A stretch of 64,000 nucleotides of DNA from an uncultured SAR86 cluster bacterium (GCA_902632605.1 CACPDB010000005.1:62001-126000), one strand, 5' to 3'. Counted from the stretch's first letter, positions 17,455 through 30,112 are shown. Program-made: numbers and translations. Notes: generated by a model from the letters alone, not told the origin.

Positions 17455-17973
17455 ATGTCACGCTTAGATACTAAGAAAGTTCTAGTTGAGGATTTGAACA
17501 AGATTGCTCAAGAAGCGTTTTCTGTGATCGCTGTTGATTATCGAGGAACTAACGTTCCAGGTCTTACTCAACTTAGAAAGGAAGCTAAATCACAGTCTGT
17601 GCAATTAAAAGTTATAAAAAATACTTTAGCAAAAAGAGCTTTAGAGAATACAAAATTTGATTCTCTAAATGAAATTCTCACTGGTCCAACTTTGTTGGCT
17701 TTTTCTATGAACGACTTTCAAAGTGCAGCAAAGCTTCTGAAGGACTTTGCAGCAAAAGAAGAGTCATTCGAAGTAAAAGGACTTTCCATAGGAGAAGGTT
17801 TTCTTGAGCCAAACGAGCTTAAAGCTTTAGCTTCTCTTCCGTCAAAAGAAGAAGCAATTTCTATGCTCTTAGGATTAATGCAAGCTCCACTTAATAAACT
17901 AGCCGGAACCTTAAATGAGGTACCGTCACAGTTAGTAAGAACTGTTAACGCAGTGAGCCAAACTAAATCTTAA
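17455..17973 (+). CDS. rplJ: 50S ribosomal protein L10
   Basis: L10 anchors L12 dimers to the ribosomal stalk and acts as the translational repressor of its own message. The 172 residues show the rRNA-binding N-terminal domain (VIAVDYRGTNVPGLTQLRKEA, LKVIKNTLAKRAL) and the C-terminal helix (AISMLLGLMQAPLNKLAGTLNEVPSQLVRTVNAV) that carries the L12-binding sites. A strong Shine-Dalgarno precedes the ATG, and the leader just upstream is its expected target. Confidence 0.98.
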   Translation: MSRLDTKKVLVEDLNKIAQEAFSVIAVDYRGTNVPGLTQLRKEAKSQSVQLKVIKNTLAKRALENTKFDSLNEILTGPTLLAFSMNDFQSAAKLLKDFAAKEESFEVKGLSIGEGFLEPNELKALASLPSKEEAISMLLGLMQAPLNKLAGTLNEVPSQLVRTVNAVSQTKS

Positions 17974-17999
17974 TAATCTAGGCATAACGGAGAAAAATA

Positions 18000-18380
18000 A
18001 TGGCTATTACTAAAGAAGAAATACTAGATGCGATATCAGAAATGAGCGTTATGGATGTAGTTGATTTGGTAAAACTTATGGAAGAAAAATTTGGTGTCAC
18101 TGCTGCAGCTCCAGTTGCTGCTGCTGCTGCTCCTGCCGCAGCTGGCGAAGCCGCTGCCGCTGAAGAGCAAAGTGAATTTGAAATTTTCTTAGCTGATGTT
18201 GGTGAAAAGAAAATCGATGTCATCAAAGCTGTGAGAGCAATTACTGGCTTAGGCTTGAAAGAAGCAAAAGCAATAGTTGATGGCGCTCCTGCTTCTGTTA
18301 AAGAAGGCGCAAACAAAGATGAGGCTGAGCAAGCTAAGTCTCAACTTGAAGAAGCTGGCGCAAAAGTAGAACTAAAATAA
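18000..18380 (+). CDS. rplL: 50S ribosomal protein L7/L12
   Basis: L12 is the multi-copy stalk protein that recruits and stimulates translation GTPases. The 126 residues have the dimerising N-terminal helix pair ([19 protein letters not shown]), a flexible alanine-rich hinge ([20 protein letters not shown]) and the globular C-terminal domain ([28 protein letters not shown]). Only 23 bp separate it from rpoB, much less than the E. coli rplL-rpoB gap with its attenuator and RNase III site. Confidence 0.99.
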   Translation: MAITKEEILDAISEMSVMDVVDLVKLMEEKFGVTAAAPVAAAAAPAAAGEAAAAEEQSEFEIFLADVGEKKIDVIKAVRAITGLGLKEAKAIVDGAPASVKEGANKDEAEQAKSQLEEAGAKVELK

Positions 18381-18403
18381 CATCATTTATAGGCTAAATT
18401 CAT

Positions 18404-21400
18404 ATGGCAAGCACATACTCATTCGCAGAGAAAAAAAGAATAAGAAAAAGTTTTGAAAAAATTTCTAGTGCGATGTCACTACCTGACATTCTGGAAATTC
18501 AAACGAATTCGTATGATTATTTTTTACAAAATATTCCTGATGCTACGAAAAGAAAAAATCAAGGTTTAGAAAATGTTTTCCAATCGATTTTTCCAATCGA
18601 AAGTGCCTCTGGAAATGCAAGGATCGAGTATAAAGGGTACAAATTAAAAGACCCTGAGTTTGAAGTTCAAGAATGCCTTCCTCGAGGAAAAACTTATGAA
18701 GCGGCTCTTAAAATTACTTGTAGGATTATCTTTATCGATAAAACTACAGGAGAGGAAAATTTAAAAGAAGCTCGAGATCAAGAAGTTTACATGGGAACCA
18801 TTCCTCTCATGACAGATCATGGAACTTTTGTAATCAACGGTACTGAAAGAGTAGTTGTTTCGCAGCTTCATAGATCTCCTGGTTTGATATTCGATAATGA
18901 TAAGGGTAAGTCTCATTCTTCAGGAAAACTCTTATACTCTTCCAGAATCATTCCTTATAGAGGTTCTTGGCTAGACTTTGAATTTGATCATAAAGATCTT
19001 GTTTACATTCGTATCGATAGAAGAAAAAAACTCTATGCGACCATTTTACTTAGAGCATTGGGCTTTACTTCTCAAGAGATATTAGAAAAATTCTATGAAA
19101 AAGAAACTTATCTTATAGGTTCAAATAATTATTCTCTAAAAGTAATTCCTAGAAGAATGGTTGGAAAGATTGCTCCATTGGACGTTAAAGGTAAAGACGG
19201 AGTTATCATCGAAGCAGGTAAAAGGATTACCGCTAGACATATAAGACTTATTGAATCAAGCAAGATTAAAACCCTAGAAGTTCCAAAACAAAGTCTTTTT
19301 AATCAAACAATTGCTGAAGATATTATAGATCCTTCGACTGGAGAAATCGCAATAGCTTGTAACACTTTAATTGATGAAGATGTTCTTCTAAAGCTTAATG
19401 AGCTCAAATTAAAAGAAGTCAATGTTCTTTACATAAATGAACTTGAATCAGGTCCATATATTTCAGAAACCCTAAGGTCAGATACTACATCGAATTCACT
19501 TGAAGCTCTTGCTGAAATATATCGAATGATGAGACCAGGTGAGCCACCTACTAAAGATGCTGCAATAGAATTATTTAAGAGTTTATTCTTCAAAGAAGAA
19601 AAATATAACCTTTCTGAAGTTGGAAGGATGAAATTTAACAAAAGATTAGGAAGAGAAGAGTTAACAGGTAAAAACATTTTAGATAATGATGATATTTTGG
19701 ATGTTTTAAAAACCTTAGTGGATATCAGAAATGGAAAGCAAAATTGTGACGATATAGATCATCTGGGAAATCGAAGGATCAAATCAGTCGGAGAAATGGT
19801 TGCTAATCAAGTTAGAGTAGGTTTGGCGAGAGTAGAAAGAGCCGTAAGAGAAAGATTAAACATTGCAGAAGCAGAAGAACTGGGACCAGCAGATTTAATT
19901 AATGCAAAACCAATAACCGCAGCCATAAATGAGTTTTTTGGATCAAGTCAGTTATCTCAATTCATGGACCAAAATAATCCTCTATCCGAAGTAACTCACA
20001 AAAGACGCGTGTCGGCATTGGGTCCTGGAGGACTTACTCGTGAAAGAGCTGGTTTTGAAGTTAGAGATGTTCATCCTTCTCATTACGGAAGAGTTTGTCC
20101 AATTGAAACTCCTGAAGGACCGAATATTGGCTTAATAAATTCATTGTCAGTATATGCACAAGTCAATGATTTCGGCTTTATTGAAACTCCTTACAGGAAA
20201 GTTGAAAAAGGCAAGGTAACTGATGAAATTCAGTATGTATCTGCAATCGAAGAAGGTGAATTTGTTATTGCACAAGCCTCTGTTAAGTTGGATAAGAATA
20301 ATAAATTTGTGGAAGAGCTTGTACCAGTTCGTTACAGAAATGAATTTGAGCTGATGACTGTAGATAGAGTTGATCTTATGGATGTTTCTCCTCAGCAGGT
20401 AGTCTCAATTGCTGCAGCGTTAATACCGTTTTTAGAACATGACGATGCTAACAGGGCTTTGATGGGATCAAACATGCAACGTCAGGCAGTTCCAACGTTA
20501 TCTACAGAAGCTCCCCTAGTTGGTACTGGTATGGAAAGACTGGTAGCGCAATATTCTGGAGATTGTATTATTGCCAAAAATTCTGGAACGGTTGAAAAAG
20601 TTGATTCAGGGAAGATAGTCGTTAGAAAAAACCTTAAAGAGATAAGTGCGACAGACTCCGCCGTTGATATTTATAATCTGATCAAATATACAAGATCAAA
20701 TCAAAATACTTGTATCAACCAAAGACCTATTGTAAGTGAGGGAGACAAGATTTCTGCTGGAGATATTTTGGCAGACGGCTCTTCCATTGATTTAGGAGAA
20801 TTAGCTCTTGGACAAAACATAAAAGTTGCTTTCATGGCATGGCATGGATATAACTTTGAAGATTCAATCTTAATTTCGGATAAATTAGTCAAAGAAGACA
20901 AGCTTACAAGTGTTCATATTATAGAAGAAACTTGTACTGCAAGAGATACAAAGCTTGGACCAGATGAGATCACAGCAGATATTCCTAACGTTGGCGAGTC
21001 TGCACTATCTAAGCTTGATGAATGTGGAATAGTACATATTGGGGCTGAAGTAAATGCAGGAGACATCCTAGTTGGCAAAGTAACACCTAAAGGTGAAACA
21101 CAACTATCCCCAGAAGAAAAACTTTTAAGAGCTATATTTGGAGAAAAAGCGTCTGACGTAAAAGATACCTCATTAAGGGTAAAAGCTGGACAAGATGGAA
21201 CTGTTATTGATGTTCAGGTATATACCAGAGAAGGCTTAGAAAAAAATTCTCGTGCTGAAGTGATTGAATCAGTTTCTTTAGCAGAGATTCAAAAAGATAT
21301 TGATCAAGAACTCAGCATTGTCTCTGAAGCTAGCATCAACTCTCTCTTACCATCTCTTGAAGGTAAAAAAGTTATAAGCGGAAGAGGTATCTCTAAAGGA

Positions 21401-22480
21401 GAATCTTTGACTAAAGATTTCTTAAAAAGCTTACCTTCTTCTGAATGGTTTAAGTTGAGAATGCAAGATGAAAAACTCAACGATTTGATTAAAGAATCAA
21501 AAGACAAAAAAAATAAATATGAGGATATGCTCAAAAAAAGATTTGAGGATAAAAAAAGGAAAATAGTGTCTGGCGATGATTTGCCTCCAGGAGTTCAGCA
21601 AGTTATTAAAGTTTACCTTGCTGTTAAGAGAAAAATTCAACCTGGGGATAAACTTGCTGGAAGACATGGAAATAAAGGTGTAATTTCAGTAGTCATGCCT
21701 GTCGAGGATATGCCTTATGATGAAAACGGAGAACCAGTTGATTTAGTTCTAAATCCTTTAGGAGTTCCTTCAAGAATGAATGTAGGACAACTTCTTGAAG
21801 TTCACCTAGGTTGGGCTTCAAAAGAACTAGGAAAAAAAATAGGTGAACTTGTCGAAAAAACTAAAAACCTTTCCGAAGTAAAATCTTTTGTTGAAAAAGT
21901 TTATTGTTCCACAGGAAAAAAAGAAGAGCTTGAAAAACTTTCTGATAAAGAGTTTAAAGAGCTTTGTGAAAACTTAAAATCCGGAGTACCAATGGCTACT
22001 CCAGTTTTTGACGGAGCATCAGAAGAAGAAATTAAAAAGATGCTTGAACTAGCTGATTTACCTTCATCTGGTCAAACCAGACTTTATGATGGAAGAACAG
22101 GGGACGCTTTTGATAGATTAGTGACGATTGGATACATGTATATCCTTAAATTAAATCATTTAATCGAAGATAAAATGCATGCTAGGTCTACCGGGTCATA
22201 CAGTCTTGTTACTCAACAACCCCTCGGAGGGAAAGCTCAATTTGGAGGTCAGAGACTTGGCGAAATGGAAGTATGGGCATTAGAAGCTTATGGTGCCGCA
22301 AACACCTTACAAGAAATGTTAACTGTAAAATCGGATGATGTAGCTGGAAGAACAAAAGTTTACAAAAACATTGTAGACGGTACCTATGAAATGGAAGCTG
22401 GTATTCCAGAATCCTATAACGTTTTAACCAAAGAAGTTAGATCTCTAGGAATAGATATTGACTTCGATGAGGTAGATTGA
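18404..22480 (+). CDS. rpoB: DNA-directed RNA polymerase subunit beta
   Basis: The beta subunit forms one side of the RNA polymerase active-site cleft. The 1358 residues start with [14 protein letters not shown]. The rifampicin-pocket region [31 protein letters not shown] is intact with wild-type-like residues at the classic resistance positions (Ser, Gln, Asp, His, Arg, Ser). The lineage-specific insert regions are present, as expected for a proteobacterium, and the C-terminus holds [22 protein letters not shown]. It is 4 bp upstream of rpoC. Confidence 0.99.
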   Translation: MASTYSFAEKKRIRKSFEKISSAMSLPDILEIQTNSYDYFLQNIPDATKRKNQGLENVFQSIFPIESASGNARIEYKGYKLKDPEFEVQECLPRGKTYEAALKITCRIIFIDKTTGEENLKEARDQEVYMGTIPLMTDHGTFVINGTERVVVSQLHRSPGLIFDNDKGKSHSSGKLLYSSRIIPYRGSWLDFEFDHKDLVYIRIDRRKKLYATILLRALGFTSQEILEKFYEKETYLIGSNNYSLKVIPRRMVGKIAPLDVKGKDGVIIEAGKRITARHIRLIESSKIKTLEVPKQSLFNQTIAEDIIDPSTGEIAIACNTLIDEDVLLKLNELKLKEVNVLYINELESGPYISETLRSDTTSNSLEALAEIYRMMRPGEPPTKDAAIELFKSLFFKEEKYNLSEVGRMKFNKRLGREELTGKNILDNDDILDVLKTLVDIRNGKQNCDDIDHLGNRRIKSVGEMVANQVRVGLARVERAVRERLNIAEAEELGPADLINAKPITAAINEFFGSSQLSQFMDQNNPLSEVTHKRRVSALGPGGLTRERAGFEVRDVHPSHYGRVCPIETPEGPNIGLINSLSVYAQVNDFGFIETPYRKVEKGKVTDEIQYVSAIEEGEFVIAQASVKLDKNNKFVEELVPVRYRNEFELMTVDRVDLMDVSPQQVVSIAAALIPFLEHDDANRALMGSNMQRQAVPTLSTEAPLVGTGMERLVAQYSGDCIIAKNSGTVEKVDSGKIVVRKNLKEISATDSAVDIYNLIKYTRSNQNTCINQRPIVSEGDKISAGDILADGSSIDLGELALGQNIKVAFMAWHGYNFEDSILISDKLVKEDKLTSVHIIEETCTARDTKLGPDEITADIPNVGESALSKLDECGIVHIGAEVNAGDILVGKVTPKGETQLSPEEKLLRAIFGEKASDVKDTSLRVKAGQDGTVIDVQVYTREGLEKNSRAEVIESVSLAEIQKDIDQELSIVSEASINSLLPSLEGKKVISGRGISKGESLTKDFLKSLPSSEWFKLRMQDEKLNDLIKESKDKKNKYEDMLKKRFEDKKRKIVSGDDLPPGVQQVIKVYLAVKRKIQPGDKLAGRHGNKGVISVVMPVEDMPYDENGEPVDLVLNPLGVPSRMNVGQLLEVHLGWASKELGKKIGELVEKTKNLSEVKSFVEKVYCSTGKKEELEKLSDKEFKELCENLKSGVPMATPVFDGASEEEIKKMLELADLPSSGQTRLYDGRTGDAFDRLVTIGYMYILKLNHLIEDKMHARSTGSYSLVTQQPLGGKAQFGGQRLGEMEVWALEAYGAANTLQEMLTVKSDDVAGRTKVYKNIVDGTYEMEAGIPESYNVLTKEVRSLGIDIDFDEVD

Positions 22481-22484
22481 ATAT

Positions 22485-25400
22485 ATGAAAGATTTATTAA
22501 AACTTTTCAAACAAGAAGAAGAAAATAATTTTAATGCTATAAAAGCCGGATTGGCATCTAGCCAGCAAATCAGGTCCTGGTCTTTTGGAGAAGTTAAAAA
22601 ACCTGAAACCATAAACTATAGAACTTTCAAACCTGAAAGAGATGGTTTATTTTGCGCAAAAATATTTGGACCAGTTAAGGACTACGAATGTATTTGTGGA
22701 AAATATAAAAGAATGAAACACAGAGGAGTTGTCTGTGAGAAATGTGGCGTAGAAGTTACTCTAGCTAAAGTCAGAAGAGAAAGAATGGGTCATATTGAAC
22801 TTGCAGCCCCGGTTGCACACATATGGTTTTTAAAATCTCTTCCATCCAGAATATCATTACTTTTAAACAAAACATTAAGAGAAGTAGAAAGAATTTTGTA
22901 CTTTGAATCTTTCGTGGTTACAGACCCAGGTATGACCGACCTTGATAAAGGTCAGATTTTAGATGAAGAAGAATATTTTGATAAACTCGAGGAGTTTGGA
23001 GAAGAATTTTCTGCTGGCATGGGCGCAGAATCGGTAAAAACTCTTCTTTCTGAGATGAATTTGGACAATGAAATATCGGAAGTACAAGAACAAATAGATT
23101 CCACAAATAGTGATGCCAAGAAAAAGAAGCTTTCCAAAAGATTAAAAATTCTTAAAGCTTTTACTTCCTCTAACAACAAGCCAGAGTGGATGATCTTGGA
23201 CGTATTACCTGTCTTACCTCCGGATTTAAGGCCTTTGGTTCCTCTTGAAGGGGGAAGGTTTGCAACTTCTGACCTTAATGATCTCTATAGGAGAGTTATT
23301 AATCGTAATAACAGACTTAAAAGATTAATAGAACTTAATGCTCCTGAGATTATAGTTAGAAATGAAAAGAGAATGCTTCAAGAATCGGTAGACGCATTAC
23401 TTGATAACGGAAGAAGGGGTAGAGCTATTACTGCTTCAGGTTCAAGCAAAAGACCTTTGAAATCATTGGCAGATATGATTAAAGGAAAACAAGGCAGATT
23501 CAGACAAAATCTACTTGGTAAAAGAGTAGACTATTCTGGAAGATCTGTAATTGTTGTAGGTCCAACCTTAAAACTGCACCAGTGTGGTTTACCCAAGAAA
23601 ATGGCTTTGGAGCTTTTCAAACCATTTGTTTTTGGAAAACTCCAACAAAAAGAATTAGCAACAACTATCAAAGGTGCTAAAAGAATGGTCGAAAGAGAAG
23701 AGCCAGTAGTTTGGGATATTTTAGCTGATGTAATTAGAGAACATCCTATACTTCTAAATAGAGCGCCAACTTTACACAGACTTGGAATTCAAGCTTTTGA
23801 GCCAACCTTAATTGAAGGAAAAGCTATTCAACTCCATCCTCTAGTTTGCAAAGCTTACAATGCAGATTTTGATGGCGACCAAATGGCTGTGCATGTTCCT
23901 CTAACTTTAGGAGCTCAACTAGAATGCAGAGCTTTAATGATGGCAAGTAATAATATTCTTTCACCCTCAAATGGAAAACCAATAATCGATCCCTCACAAG
24001 ATGTTGTTCTTGGAATCTATTACATGACCAGAGAAAAGGTTTCAGCAAAAGGAGAAGGCTCTATTTTTGCTGATATAAACGAAGTTCACAGAGCATATGA
24101 CAGTGGAAATGTTGACCTTCAGGCAAAAGTAAAAGTCAGATTGGCAAATAAAGAATCAGAGTTAAATCTTGTTGATACTACTGTTGGAAGAGCAATTCTT
24201 TCTGGGATACTTCCTAAGGAACTTGATTTTGAACTCATAAATAAACCTTTAGATAGTAAAGCAATTTCTTCTCTCATTAATATGGCATACAGACACAGCG
24301 GCTTAAAAGAAACAGTAATATTTGCAGACAAATTAATGTATTTGGGATACGAGTACTCTACCAAATCCGGCTCATCGATTTGTGTTGATGATTGTCAAAT
24401 TCCTATAGATAAAGAGGAAATCATTTCAAGTGCTGAGTCTGAAGTAAAAGATATTGAATCTCAGTATTCATCTGGTCTAGTAACACAAGGTGAAAAGTAC
24501 AATAAAGTTATTGATATTTGGTCAAGAGCAAATGAAAAAGTTGCAAAATCATTAATGGATACAATTTCAACCGAAAAAGTTGAGGACAGTGAAGGAAATT
24601 CTGTAGATCAGAAATCCTTCAATTCAGTATTTATGTACTTGGATTCTGGTGCTAGGAGTTCACCAGCGCAAGTCAGACAGCTTGCAGGAATGCGAGGACT
24701 CATGGCTAAACCAGACGGTTCGATTATTGAGACTCCTATTACGGCAAACTTCAGAGAGGGGTTAACAGTCCTACAGTATTTCACTTCTACTCATGGAGCT
24801 AGAAAAGGTCTAGCAGATACTGCTTTGAAAACAGCTAATTCAGGCTATCTAACAAGAAGATTAGTCGATGTTGCACAAGATTTAGTCATTAGGGAAGAAG
24901 ATTGTGAAACAAAAGAAGGTATAGAATTAAGATCAATTATTGAAGGAGGTGAAGTTGTTCAACATCTAGAAGATAGAATTTTGGGTAGAGTTTTAGCTGA
25001 ACCGTTGTCTTCAAAAGATGGGTCTTTCAAAATCCCAAAAGGTACCTTAATTGATGAAGCATTGTCTGAACAAATTGGGCAAAACAACATAGATATTGCA
25101 AGAGTAAGATCTCCAATAACTTGTGAAACTAGCTTTGGAATTTGTTCAAAATGCTATGGAAGAGATTTGGGAAGAGGAAATCTAGTAGATCCTGGAGAAG
25201 CCGTTGGCATAGTAGCTGCTCAATCTATTGGAGAACCTGGAACTCAACTTACAATGAGAACCTTCCACATTGGAGGAGCTGCTTCTAGATCTTCAGAGGA
25301 AGACAGAATTCAAGCTAAGTATGACGGGACAGCGAAATTTATAAATCTGAATTCACTTCAAAATAAATCTAAAAAACAAGTTTGTATTTCTAGATCAGCT

Positions 25401-26663
25401 GAATTGGTTCTTTTTGATGAAAACGAATCTGAAAAAGAAAGATACAAAATTCCTTATGGAGCAGAAATTAATGTTAATGAAGGTGCTGCTATAAAATCAG
25501 GAGAATTGTTGGCAACTTGGGATCCATTAAATCATCCGATAATTTCTGAAGTTAAGGGTAAGGTAAATCTTAAAGATATGGAAAATGGTATAACTATCAG
25601 AGAAGTAACTGATGAGTTAACAGGTTTATCAAGCGTGGAGATATTGGATGCGTCTGAGAGAACTTCTGCCGGGAAAGATATGGTTCCTATGGTAATCATA
25701 ACAGATGCTAAAGGGAAAGAAGTTATGCTTCCTGGAGGTAAAAGACCTGCTGAATACAAGTTAGAACAAAAATCTCTCGTGAATGTAACCGATGGACAAT
25801 CTATTGAAATAGGTGATGTTCTTGCAAGAATTCCTAAAGAATCTTCCAAAACAAGAGATATTACTGGAGGACTACCCAGAGTTGCTGCCTTGTTTGAAGC
25901 AAGAGAGGAAAAAGAAGTTGCTATTCTTGCTAAAATAAGTGGTGTAGTTTCCTGGGGAAAAGAGACCAAAGGAAAAAGAAGACTTGTATTAACTGGAAAG
26001 GAAGGTAAAGAAGAGATTGTTGAGGAAGAATTAATACCTAAAACAAGAAGTATTAATGTCTTTGAAGGAGAAGCAGTCACCAAAGGAGATGTAATAAGTG
26101 AAGGCCCCTTGAGTCCTCACGATATTCTCTCTTTAAAAGGAGTTGAGGAATTAACAAAGTATGTGGTTAATGAAATTCAAGATGTCTATCGATTACAAGG
26201 TGTTGAAATAAGTGATAAACACATAGAGTGTATCCTCAGACAAATGCTCAGAAAAGTTGAGATTACTGAGTCTGGAAATACAGATTTAATCATAGGTGAT
26301 CAAATGGAACTTTCGGAGGTAATTCAACAGAATAAAAAAGTCTCTTCAGATGGTGGAATTCCAGCTAAATTCAAGCGTCTTTTATTAGGAATTACCAAAG
26401 CAGCTCTTGCTACAGAGTCTTTTGTTTCAGCTGCATCTTTTCAAGAAACTACAAGAGTTCTTACTGAAGCTTCCGTAACTGGAAAGATAGATAAGTTAAG
26501 AGGTCTAAAAGAAAACGTTGTAATAGGAAGACTTATTCCTGCTGGAACTGGATATGGAGCTTCTCAAGGACAAGCAGATTTAGTTTCAGATATGGAATCT
26601 AAGTTAAGCGAAGTAATCGCTGATACTGAATCAGATGAAAGTGAAGCTGCAAGCGAAGAATAG
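22485..26663 (+). CDS. rpoC: DNA-directed RNA polymerase subunit beta'
   Basis: The beta' subunit carries the catalytic Mg site. The 1392 residues include the N-terminal zinc ribbon ([20 protein letters not shown]), the absolutely conserved [12 protein letters not shown] catalytic loop, the bridge helix and trigger loop region (GGEV to [12 protein letters not shown]), and a second zinc site ([16 protein letters not shown]). The acidic tail [11 protein letters not shown] is unremarkable. The 183-residue reverse ORF inside its 3' half is a shadow. Confidence 0.99.
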   Translation: MKDLLKLFKQEEENNFNAIKAGLASSQQIRSWSFGEVKKPETINYRTFKPERDGLFCAKIFGPVKDYECICGKYKRMKHRGVVCEKCGVEVTLAKVRRERMGHIELAAPVAHIWFLKSLPSRISLLLNKTLREVERILYFESFVVTDPGMTDLDKGQILDEEEYFDKLEEFGEEFSAGMGAESVKTLLSEMNLDNEISEVQEQIDSTNSDAKKKKLSKRLKILKAFTSSNNKPEWMILDVLPVLPPDLRPLVPLEGGRFATSDLNDLYRRVINRNNRLKRLIELNAPEIIVRNEKRMLQESVDALLDNGRRGRAITASGSSKRPLKSLADMIKGKQGRFRQNLLGKRVDYSGRSVIVVGPTLKLHQCGLPKKMALELFKPFVFGKLQQKELATTIKGAKRMVEREEPVVWDILADVIREHPILLNRAPTLHRLGIQAFEPTLIEGKAIQLHPLVCKAYNADFDGDQMAVHVPLTLGAQLECRALMMASNNILSPSNGKPIIDPSQDVVLGIYYMTREKVSAKGEGSIFADINEVHRAYDSGNVDLQAKVKVRLANKESELNLVDTTVGRAILSGILPKELDFELINKPLDSKAISSLINMAYRHSGLKETVIFADKLMYLGYEYSTKSGSSICVDDCQIPIDKEEIISSAESEVKDIESQYSSGLVTQGEKYNKVIDIWSRANEKVAKSLMDTISTEKVEDSEGNSVDQKSFNSVFMYLDSGARSSPAQVRQLAGMRGLMAKPDGSIIETPITANFREGLTVLQYFTSTHGARKGLADTALKTANSGYLTRRLVDVAQDLVIREEDCETKEGIELRSIIEGGEVVQHLEDRILGRVLAEPLSSKDGSFKIPKGTLIDEALSEQIGQNNIDIARVRSPITCETSFGICSKCYGRDLGRGNLVDPGEAVGIVAAQSIGEPGTQLTMRTFHIGGAASRSSEEDRIQAKYDGTAKFINLNSLQNKSKKQVCISRSAELVLFDENESEKERYKIPYGAEINVNEGAAIKSGELLATWDPLNHPIISEVKGKVNLKDMENGITIREVTDELTGLSSVEILDASERTSAGKDMVPMVIITDAKGKEVMLPGGKRPAEYKLEQKSLVNVTDGQSIEIGDVLARIPKESSKTRDITGGLPRVAALFEAREEKEVAILAKISGVVSWGKETKGKRRLVLTGKEGKEEIVEEELIPKTRSINVFEGEAVTKGDVISEGPLSPHDILSLKGVEELTKYVVNEIQDVYRLQGVEISDKHIECILRQMLRKVEITESGNTDLIIGDQMELSEVIQQNKKVSSDGGIPAKFKRLLLGITKAALATESFVSAASFQETTRVLTEASVTGKIDKLRGLKENVVIGRLIPAGTGYGASQGQADLVSDMESKLSEVIADTESDESEAASEE

Positions 26664-26664
26664 T

Positions 26665-26693
26665 TTGACCAAATGACAATGTCTCATTAAAAT
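26665..26693 (+). promoter_or_regulatory. Sigma70-type promoter before rpsL
   Basis: TTGACC (26665-26670) and TAAAAT (26688-26693) are separated by 17 bp, directly after the rpoC stop. Transcription would start near 26700, leaving only about 7 nt before the rpsL ATG at 26707 and no Shine-Dalgarno. This gives the str genes their own start inside the larger cluster. Confidence 0.6.
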
Positions 26694-26706
26694 CGCCCAC
26701 TTAATT

Positions 26707-27078
26707 ATGGCAAGAGTAAATCAACTAATAAGAAAACCAAGAAAGGTTAAGAAGGCTAAAAGCGATGTTCCAGCATTGGTAGGTTCTCCGCAAAAAAGAG
26801 GAGTTTGTACTAGGGTTTATACAACTACTCCAAAAAAACCTAATTCGGCTTTAAGAAAAGTTTGTAAAGTAAGATTAACTTCAGGATATGAAGTTATTTC
26901 CTACATCGGTGGAGAAGGGCATAATCTTCAAGAACACTCTGTTGTTTTAATTAGAGGCGGTCGAGTCAAAGACCTTCCGGGTGTTAGATATCATACTGTT
27001 AGAGGTACGCTAGATACTACGGGTGTCGAAGACAGAAAACAACGTAGGTCTAAATATGGATCCAAGAGGCCTAAGTAA
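26707..27078 (+). CDS. rpsL: 30S ribosomal protein S12
   Basis: S12 lies at the decoding centre and affects accuracy. The 123 residues contain the streptomycin-related loops [18 protein letters not shown] (Lys at the K43-equivalent position) and [14 protein letters not shown] (Lys at the K88-equivalent), so it looks streptomycin-sensitive. The stop shares its last base with the rpsG start. No ribosome-binding site precedes the ATG; the upstream sequence CGCCCACTTAATT lacks any purine-rich run. Confidence 0.99.
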   Translation: MARVNQLIRKPRKVKKAKSDVPALVGSPQKRGVCTRVYTTTPKKPNSALRKVCKVRLTSGYEVISYIGGEGHNLQEHSVVLIRGGRVKDLPGVRYHTVRGTLDTTGVEDRKQRRSKYGSKRPK

Positions 27079-27548
27079 TGCCTAGAAAAGGACCAGTCCC
27101 AAAAAGAGAAGTAATCCCTGATCCGAAATATGGGAATGTAAAACTTGCAAAGTTTGTAAATAACCTCATGCAAAGAGGAAAAAAGAGTACCGCTGAAAAA
27201 ATCATCTACTCTGCTCTAGATCAAGTTTCTTCTAAATCAAAGAGAGATCCGCTTGAAGTTTTCGAAGAAGCATTAGATCAAGTTGGCCCTCAAGTTGAAG
27301 TTAAATCGAGAAGAGTTGGCGGTGCTACTTATCAAGTCCCTTTAGAAGTAAAAACCTCAAGACGTCTTGCTTTAGCTATGAGATGGATTGTTTCAAGTGC
27401 CAAGAAAAGGTCTGAAAAAAATATGTCTACAAAATTGGCTGGAGAATTGATTGATGCTGCTGATGGAAGAGGAGAGGCAGTAAAAAAACGTCAGGACACT
27501 CATAAAATGGCCGAAGCAAACAAAGCTTTCTCCCACTTTAGATTTTGA
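27078..27548 (+). CDS. rpsG: 30S ribosomal protein S7
   Basis: S7 organises the 16S 3' domain and contacts E-site tRNA; in E. coli it represses the str operon. The 156 residues include [38 protein letters not shown] and the C-terminal [25 protein letters not shown]. One base overlaps rpsL, and fusA starts 3 bp after the stop. The E. coli rpsL-rpsG intercistronic S7-binding region has no room here, so that feedback site must differ or be absent. Confidence 0.99.
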   Translation: MPRKGPVPKREVIPDPKYGNVKLAKFVNNLMQRGKKSTAEKIIYSALDQVSSKSKRDPLEVFEEALDQVGPQVEVKSRRVGGATYQVPLEVKTSRRLALAMRWIVSSAKKRSEKNMSTKLAGELIDAADGRGEAVKKRQDTHKMAEANKAFSHFRF

Positions 27549-27551
27549 TCA

Positions 27552-29666
27552 ATGTCTACAAGAAAAGTTCCTTTAAATCTTTATAGAAACATTGGCATCT
27601 GCGCGCACGTAGATGCTGGTAAGACTACAACAACTGAAAGAGTACTTTTTTATACTGGAATATCTCACAAAATAGGTGAAGTTCATGATGGCGCCGCCAC
27701 AATGGATTGGATGGAACAAGAACAAGAGAGAGGCATTACTATTACTTCAGCTGCTACGACTTGCTTTTGGAAAGGTATGAGAAGCCAATTTAATGAACAT
27801 AGAATAAATATAATAGATACTCCAGGTCACGTTGATTTTACGATTGAAGTAGAAAGATCGTTAAGAGTTTTGGATGGCGCTGTAGTTGTTTTTTGTGGAA
27901 GCTCTGGTGTAGAACCTCAATCTGAAACTGTTTGGAGACAAGCAAACAGATACAAAGTCCCTAGAATAGCTTTTGTTAATAAAATGGATAGAGCTGGAGC
28001 TGATTTTTTAAGAGTTGTTGGTCAAATTAAAGATAGGTTAGGCGCAACTCCTGTTCCAATACAACTTCCTATAGGAGCGGAAGATGATTTCAAAGGAATC
28101 ATTGATTTAATGAGAATGAAAGCTCTCTATTGGGATGGAGATGATATGGGAACATCTTATAGAGAAGAGGATATTCCATCAGACCTTCTTGGGCAATCTA
28201 ACGAATATAGGGAAGCAATGCTTGAGTCAGTTGCAGAAGCAAGTGAAGAATTAATGGAAAAATATCTGGAGAATGGTGATTTAACTCTTGAAGAGATAAT
28301 TCAAGGTATAAGGATTAGAACTTTGAACAATGAAATTGTTCCTACTATATGTGGTTCTGCCTTCAAGAATAAAGGCGTCCAACCAATGCTGGATTGCGTA
28401 ATAGATTTCCTTCCTTCGCCTGATGAAGTTGAAGCAATACAGGGTATTTTGGAAGATGAAGAAACAACCGATCAAAGATCATCTAGTGATGAAGAACCTT
28501 TTTCTGCTTTGGCCTTCAAAATTGCCACAGACCCGTTTGTTGGAACCTTAACATTTGTAAGAGTTTATTCAGGTGTTTTAAATTCTGGAGATGCAGTTTA
28601 TTCTCCTGCTAAAAGATCTAAAGAGAGAATAGGAAGAATGCTTCAAATGCATGCCAACAACAGAAGTGAAATATCAGAAGTAAGAGCAGGGGACATAGCT
28701 GCAGTTATTGGTTTAAAGGACGTAACAACAGGAGATACTTTGTGCGATCTTAAGAAACCAATTATCTTGGAAAAAATGACTTTCCCTGAACCTGTTATTT
28801 CAGTTGCGGTTGAACCTAAAACAAAAACAGACCAAGAAAAAATGTCAACTGCTTTGGGAAGACTTGCTCAAGAAGATCCGTCTTTTAGGGTTAATTCTGA
28901 CGAAGAGTCGGGCCAGACAATAATCTCAGGTATGGGAGAACTTCATCTAGATGTACTTGTTGACAGGATGAAAAGGGAATTTGATGTTGAAGCTAATATA
29001 GGTAAACCTCAAGTTGCTTACAGAGAAACAATAAAGAAAGATGTTGAGTCTGAAGGAAAGTTTGTCAGACAATCTGGAGGAAAGGGTCAATATGGTCATG
29101 TTTGGTTAAAAATAGAGCCTTTAGCAGAAGCTGAAAAAGAAGACGAAAACGAAGTATTCCAGTTTGTGAATAAAATAGTTGGAGGAACTATTCCAAGAGA
29201 ATTCATTCCAGCCGTTGAAAAAGGTGCCTTCGAGCAAATGCAATCAGGAATATTAGGCGGCTATCCTCTGATAGATGTAAAAGTAACAGTTTATGATGGA
29301 TCTTTTCATGATGTAGATTCTTCAGAGATTGCTTTTAAGGTTGCTTCCTCGATGGCTTTAAAAGATGGTGCACTAAAAGCTAATCCAGTCATACTTGAAC
29401 CAATAATGAAGCTGGAAGTTGTAACTCCAGAAGAGTATATGGGCGATGTTGTAGGAGATTTGAATAGAAGAAGAGGAATAGTACAAGGCATGAATGATAT
29501 TCATGCAGGAAAGGTTCTAGATGGAGAAGTTCCACTTGCAGAAATGTTTGGTTATGCAACTGATTTGAGGTCTGCCACTCAAGGAAGAGCAACTTTCACC
29601 ATGGAACCTTTAAAGTATTCAGAAGTCCCTGCAAATGTTGCAGAAGCACTTATAAATAAAGGTTAA
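27552..29666 (+). CDS. fusA: Elongation factor G
   Basis: EF-G drives translocation by GTP hydrolysis and also works in ribosome recycling. The 704 residues show the G domain ([42 protein letters not shown]), the switch I region [15 protein letters not shown], domain II, and domains III-V ([42 protein letters not shown]). The length matches classic FusA of proteobacteria. No tufA follows; rpsJ comes next after 122 bp. Confidence 0.99.
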   Translation: MSTRKVPLNLYRNIGICAHVDAGKTTTTERVLFYTGISHKIGEVHDGAATMDWMEQEQERGITITSAATTCFWKGMRSQFNEHRINIIDTPGHVDFTIEVERSLRVLDGAVVVFCGSSGVEPQSETVWRQANRYKVPRIAFVNKMDRAGADFLRVVGQIKDRLGATPVPIQLPIGAEDDFKGIIDLMRMKALYWDGDDMGTSYREEDIPSDLLGQSNEYREAMLESVAEASEELMEKYLENGDLTLEEIIQGIRIRTLNNEIVPTICGSAFKNKGVQPMLDCVIDFLPSPDEVEAIQGILEDEETTDQRSSSDEEPFSALAFKIATDPFVGTLTFVRVYSGVLNSGDAVYSPAKRSKERIGRMLQMHANNRSEISEVRAGDIAAVIGLKDVTTGDTLCDLKKPIILEKMTFPEPVISVAVEPKTKTDQEKMSTALGRLAQEDPSFRVNSDEESGQTIISGMGELHLDVLVDRMKREFDVEANIGKPQVAYRETIKKDVESEGKFVRQSGGKGQYGHVWLKIEPLAEAEKEDENEVFQFVNKIVGGTIPREFIPAVEKGAFEQMQSGILGGYPLIDVKVTVYDGSFHDVDSSEIAFKVASSMALKDGALKANPVILEPIMKLEVVTPEEYMGDVVGDLNRRRGIVQGMNDIHAGKVLDGEVPLAEMFGYATDLRSATQGRATFTMEPLKYSEVPANVAEALINKG

Positions 29667-29673
29667 TTTCTTA

Positions 29674-29702
29674 TTGACAGTCTCTAAGGGCAGGCATAGA
29701 AT
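29674..29702 (+). promoter_or_regulatory. Sigma70 promoter of the S10 operon
   Basis: A perfect TTGACA (29674-29679), a 17-bp spacer and TAGAAT (29697-29702) lie 8 bp after the fusA stop. Transcription would begin near 29709 and produce a leader of about 80 nt before rpsJ. This is the best promoter match in the window. Confidence 0.72.
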
Positions 29703-29708
29703 TGCCGC

Positions 29709-29788
29709 TCTTTTGCGTATTTATATGTGAAAGACCGATTTTATCGGGATGTTCTTTAAAAATTTTGTTGTTTAAATAGAGGTAAGCT
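29709..29788 (+). promoter_or_regulatory. Short S10-operon leader with hairpin
   Basis: The leader contains AAAGA-CCGAT-ttt-ATCGG-(GATGT)-TCTTT, a hairpin with possible stem extension, then a U-rich stretch (TTTAAAAATTTTGTTGTTT) and the AGAGGTAAG ribosome-binding site. In E. coli the 172-nt S10 leader is bound by L4 for attenuation. This leader is less than half that size, so L4 control is only a possibility. Confidence 0.45.
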
Positions 29789-30109
29789 TTGCAAAGCCAA
29801 AATATAAGAATTCGTCTAAAAGCTTTTGATAACAAGCTAATAGATAAGTCTGCTAAAGAGATTGTAGAAACCGTTAAAAGGACTGGCGCAGTTGTAAAAG
29901 GACCTATTCCCATGCCTGTGAGAAAAAGGCAAACAACAATTTTAATTTCTCCCCACAAAGATAAGGATGCTCGTGATCAATACGAGATTAGAACTTATAA
30001 ACGAATTATGGACATAATCAAACCCACTGAAAAAACTGTGGATGCGCTAATGAAACTAGATCTTTCTGCCGGTGTAGACGTACAAATATCTCTGGATGAA
30101 CTCAACTAA
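29789..30109 (+). CDS. rpsJ: 30S ribosomal protein S10 (TTG start)
   Basis: S10 is a 30S head protein that also joins NusB in antitermination. The start is TTG at 29789 with AGAGG about 7 nt upstream; it gives [19 protein letters not shown], aligning end to end with the normal N-terminus, so TTG is the true start. The 106 residues include the [29 protein letters not shown] loop. TTG is an unusual start for so highly expressed a gene and may limit translation of the operon's first cistron. Confidence 0.97.
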   Translation: MQSQNIRIRLKAFDNKLIDKSAKEIVETVKRTGAVVKGPIPMPVRKRQTTILISPHKDKDARDQYEIRTYKRIMDIIKPTEKTVDALMKLDLSAGVDVQISLDELN

Positions 30110-30112
30110 AAA

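Noticed and set aside
25532-26083. 183-residue minus-strand ORF
   Set aside because: It is fully inside rpoC, whose frame is intact and conserved; the reverse translation is low-complexity Ser/Leu/Ile with no family features.
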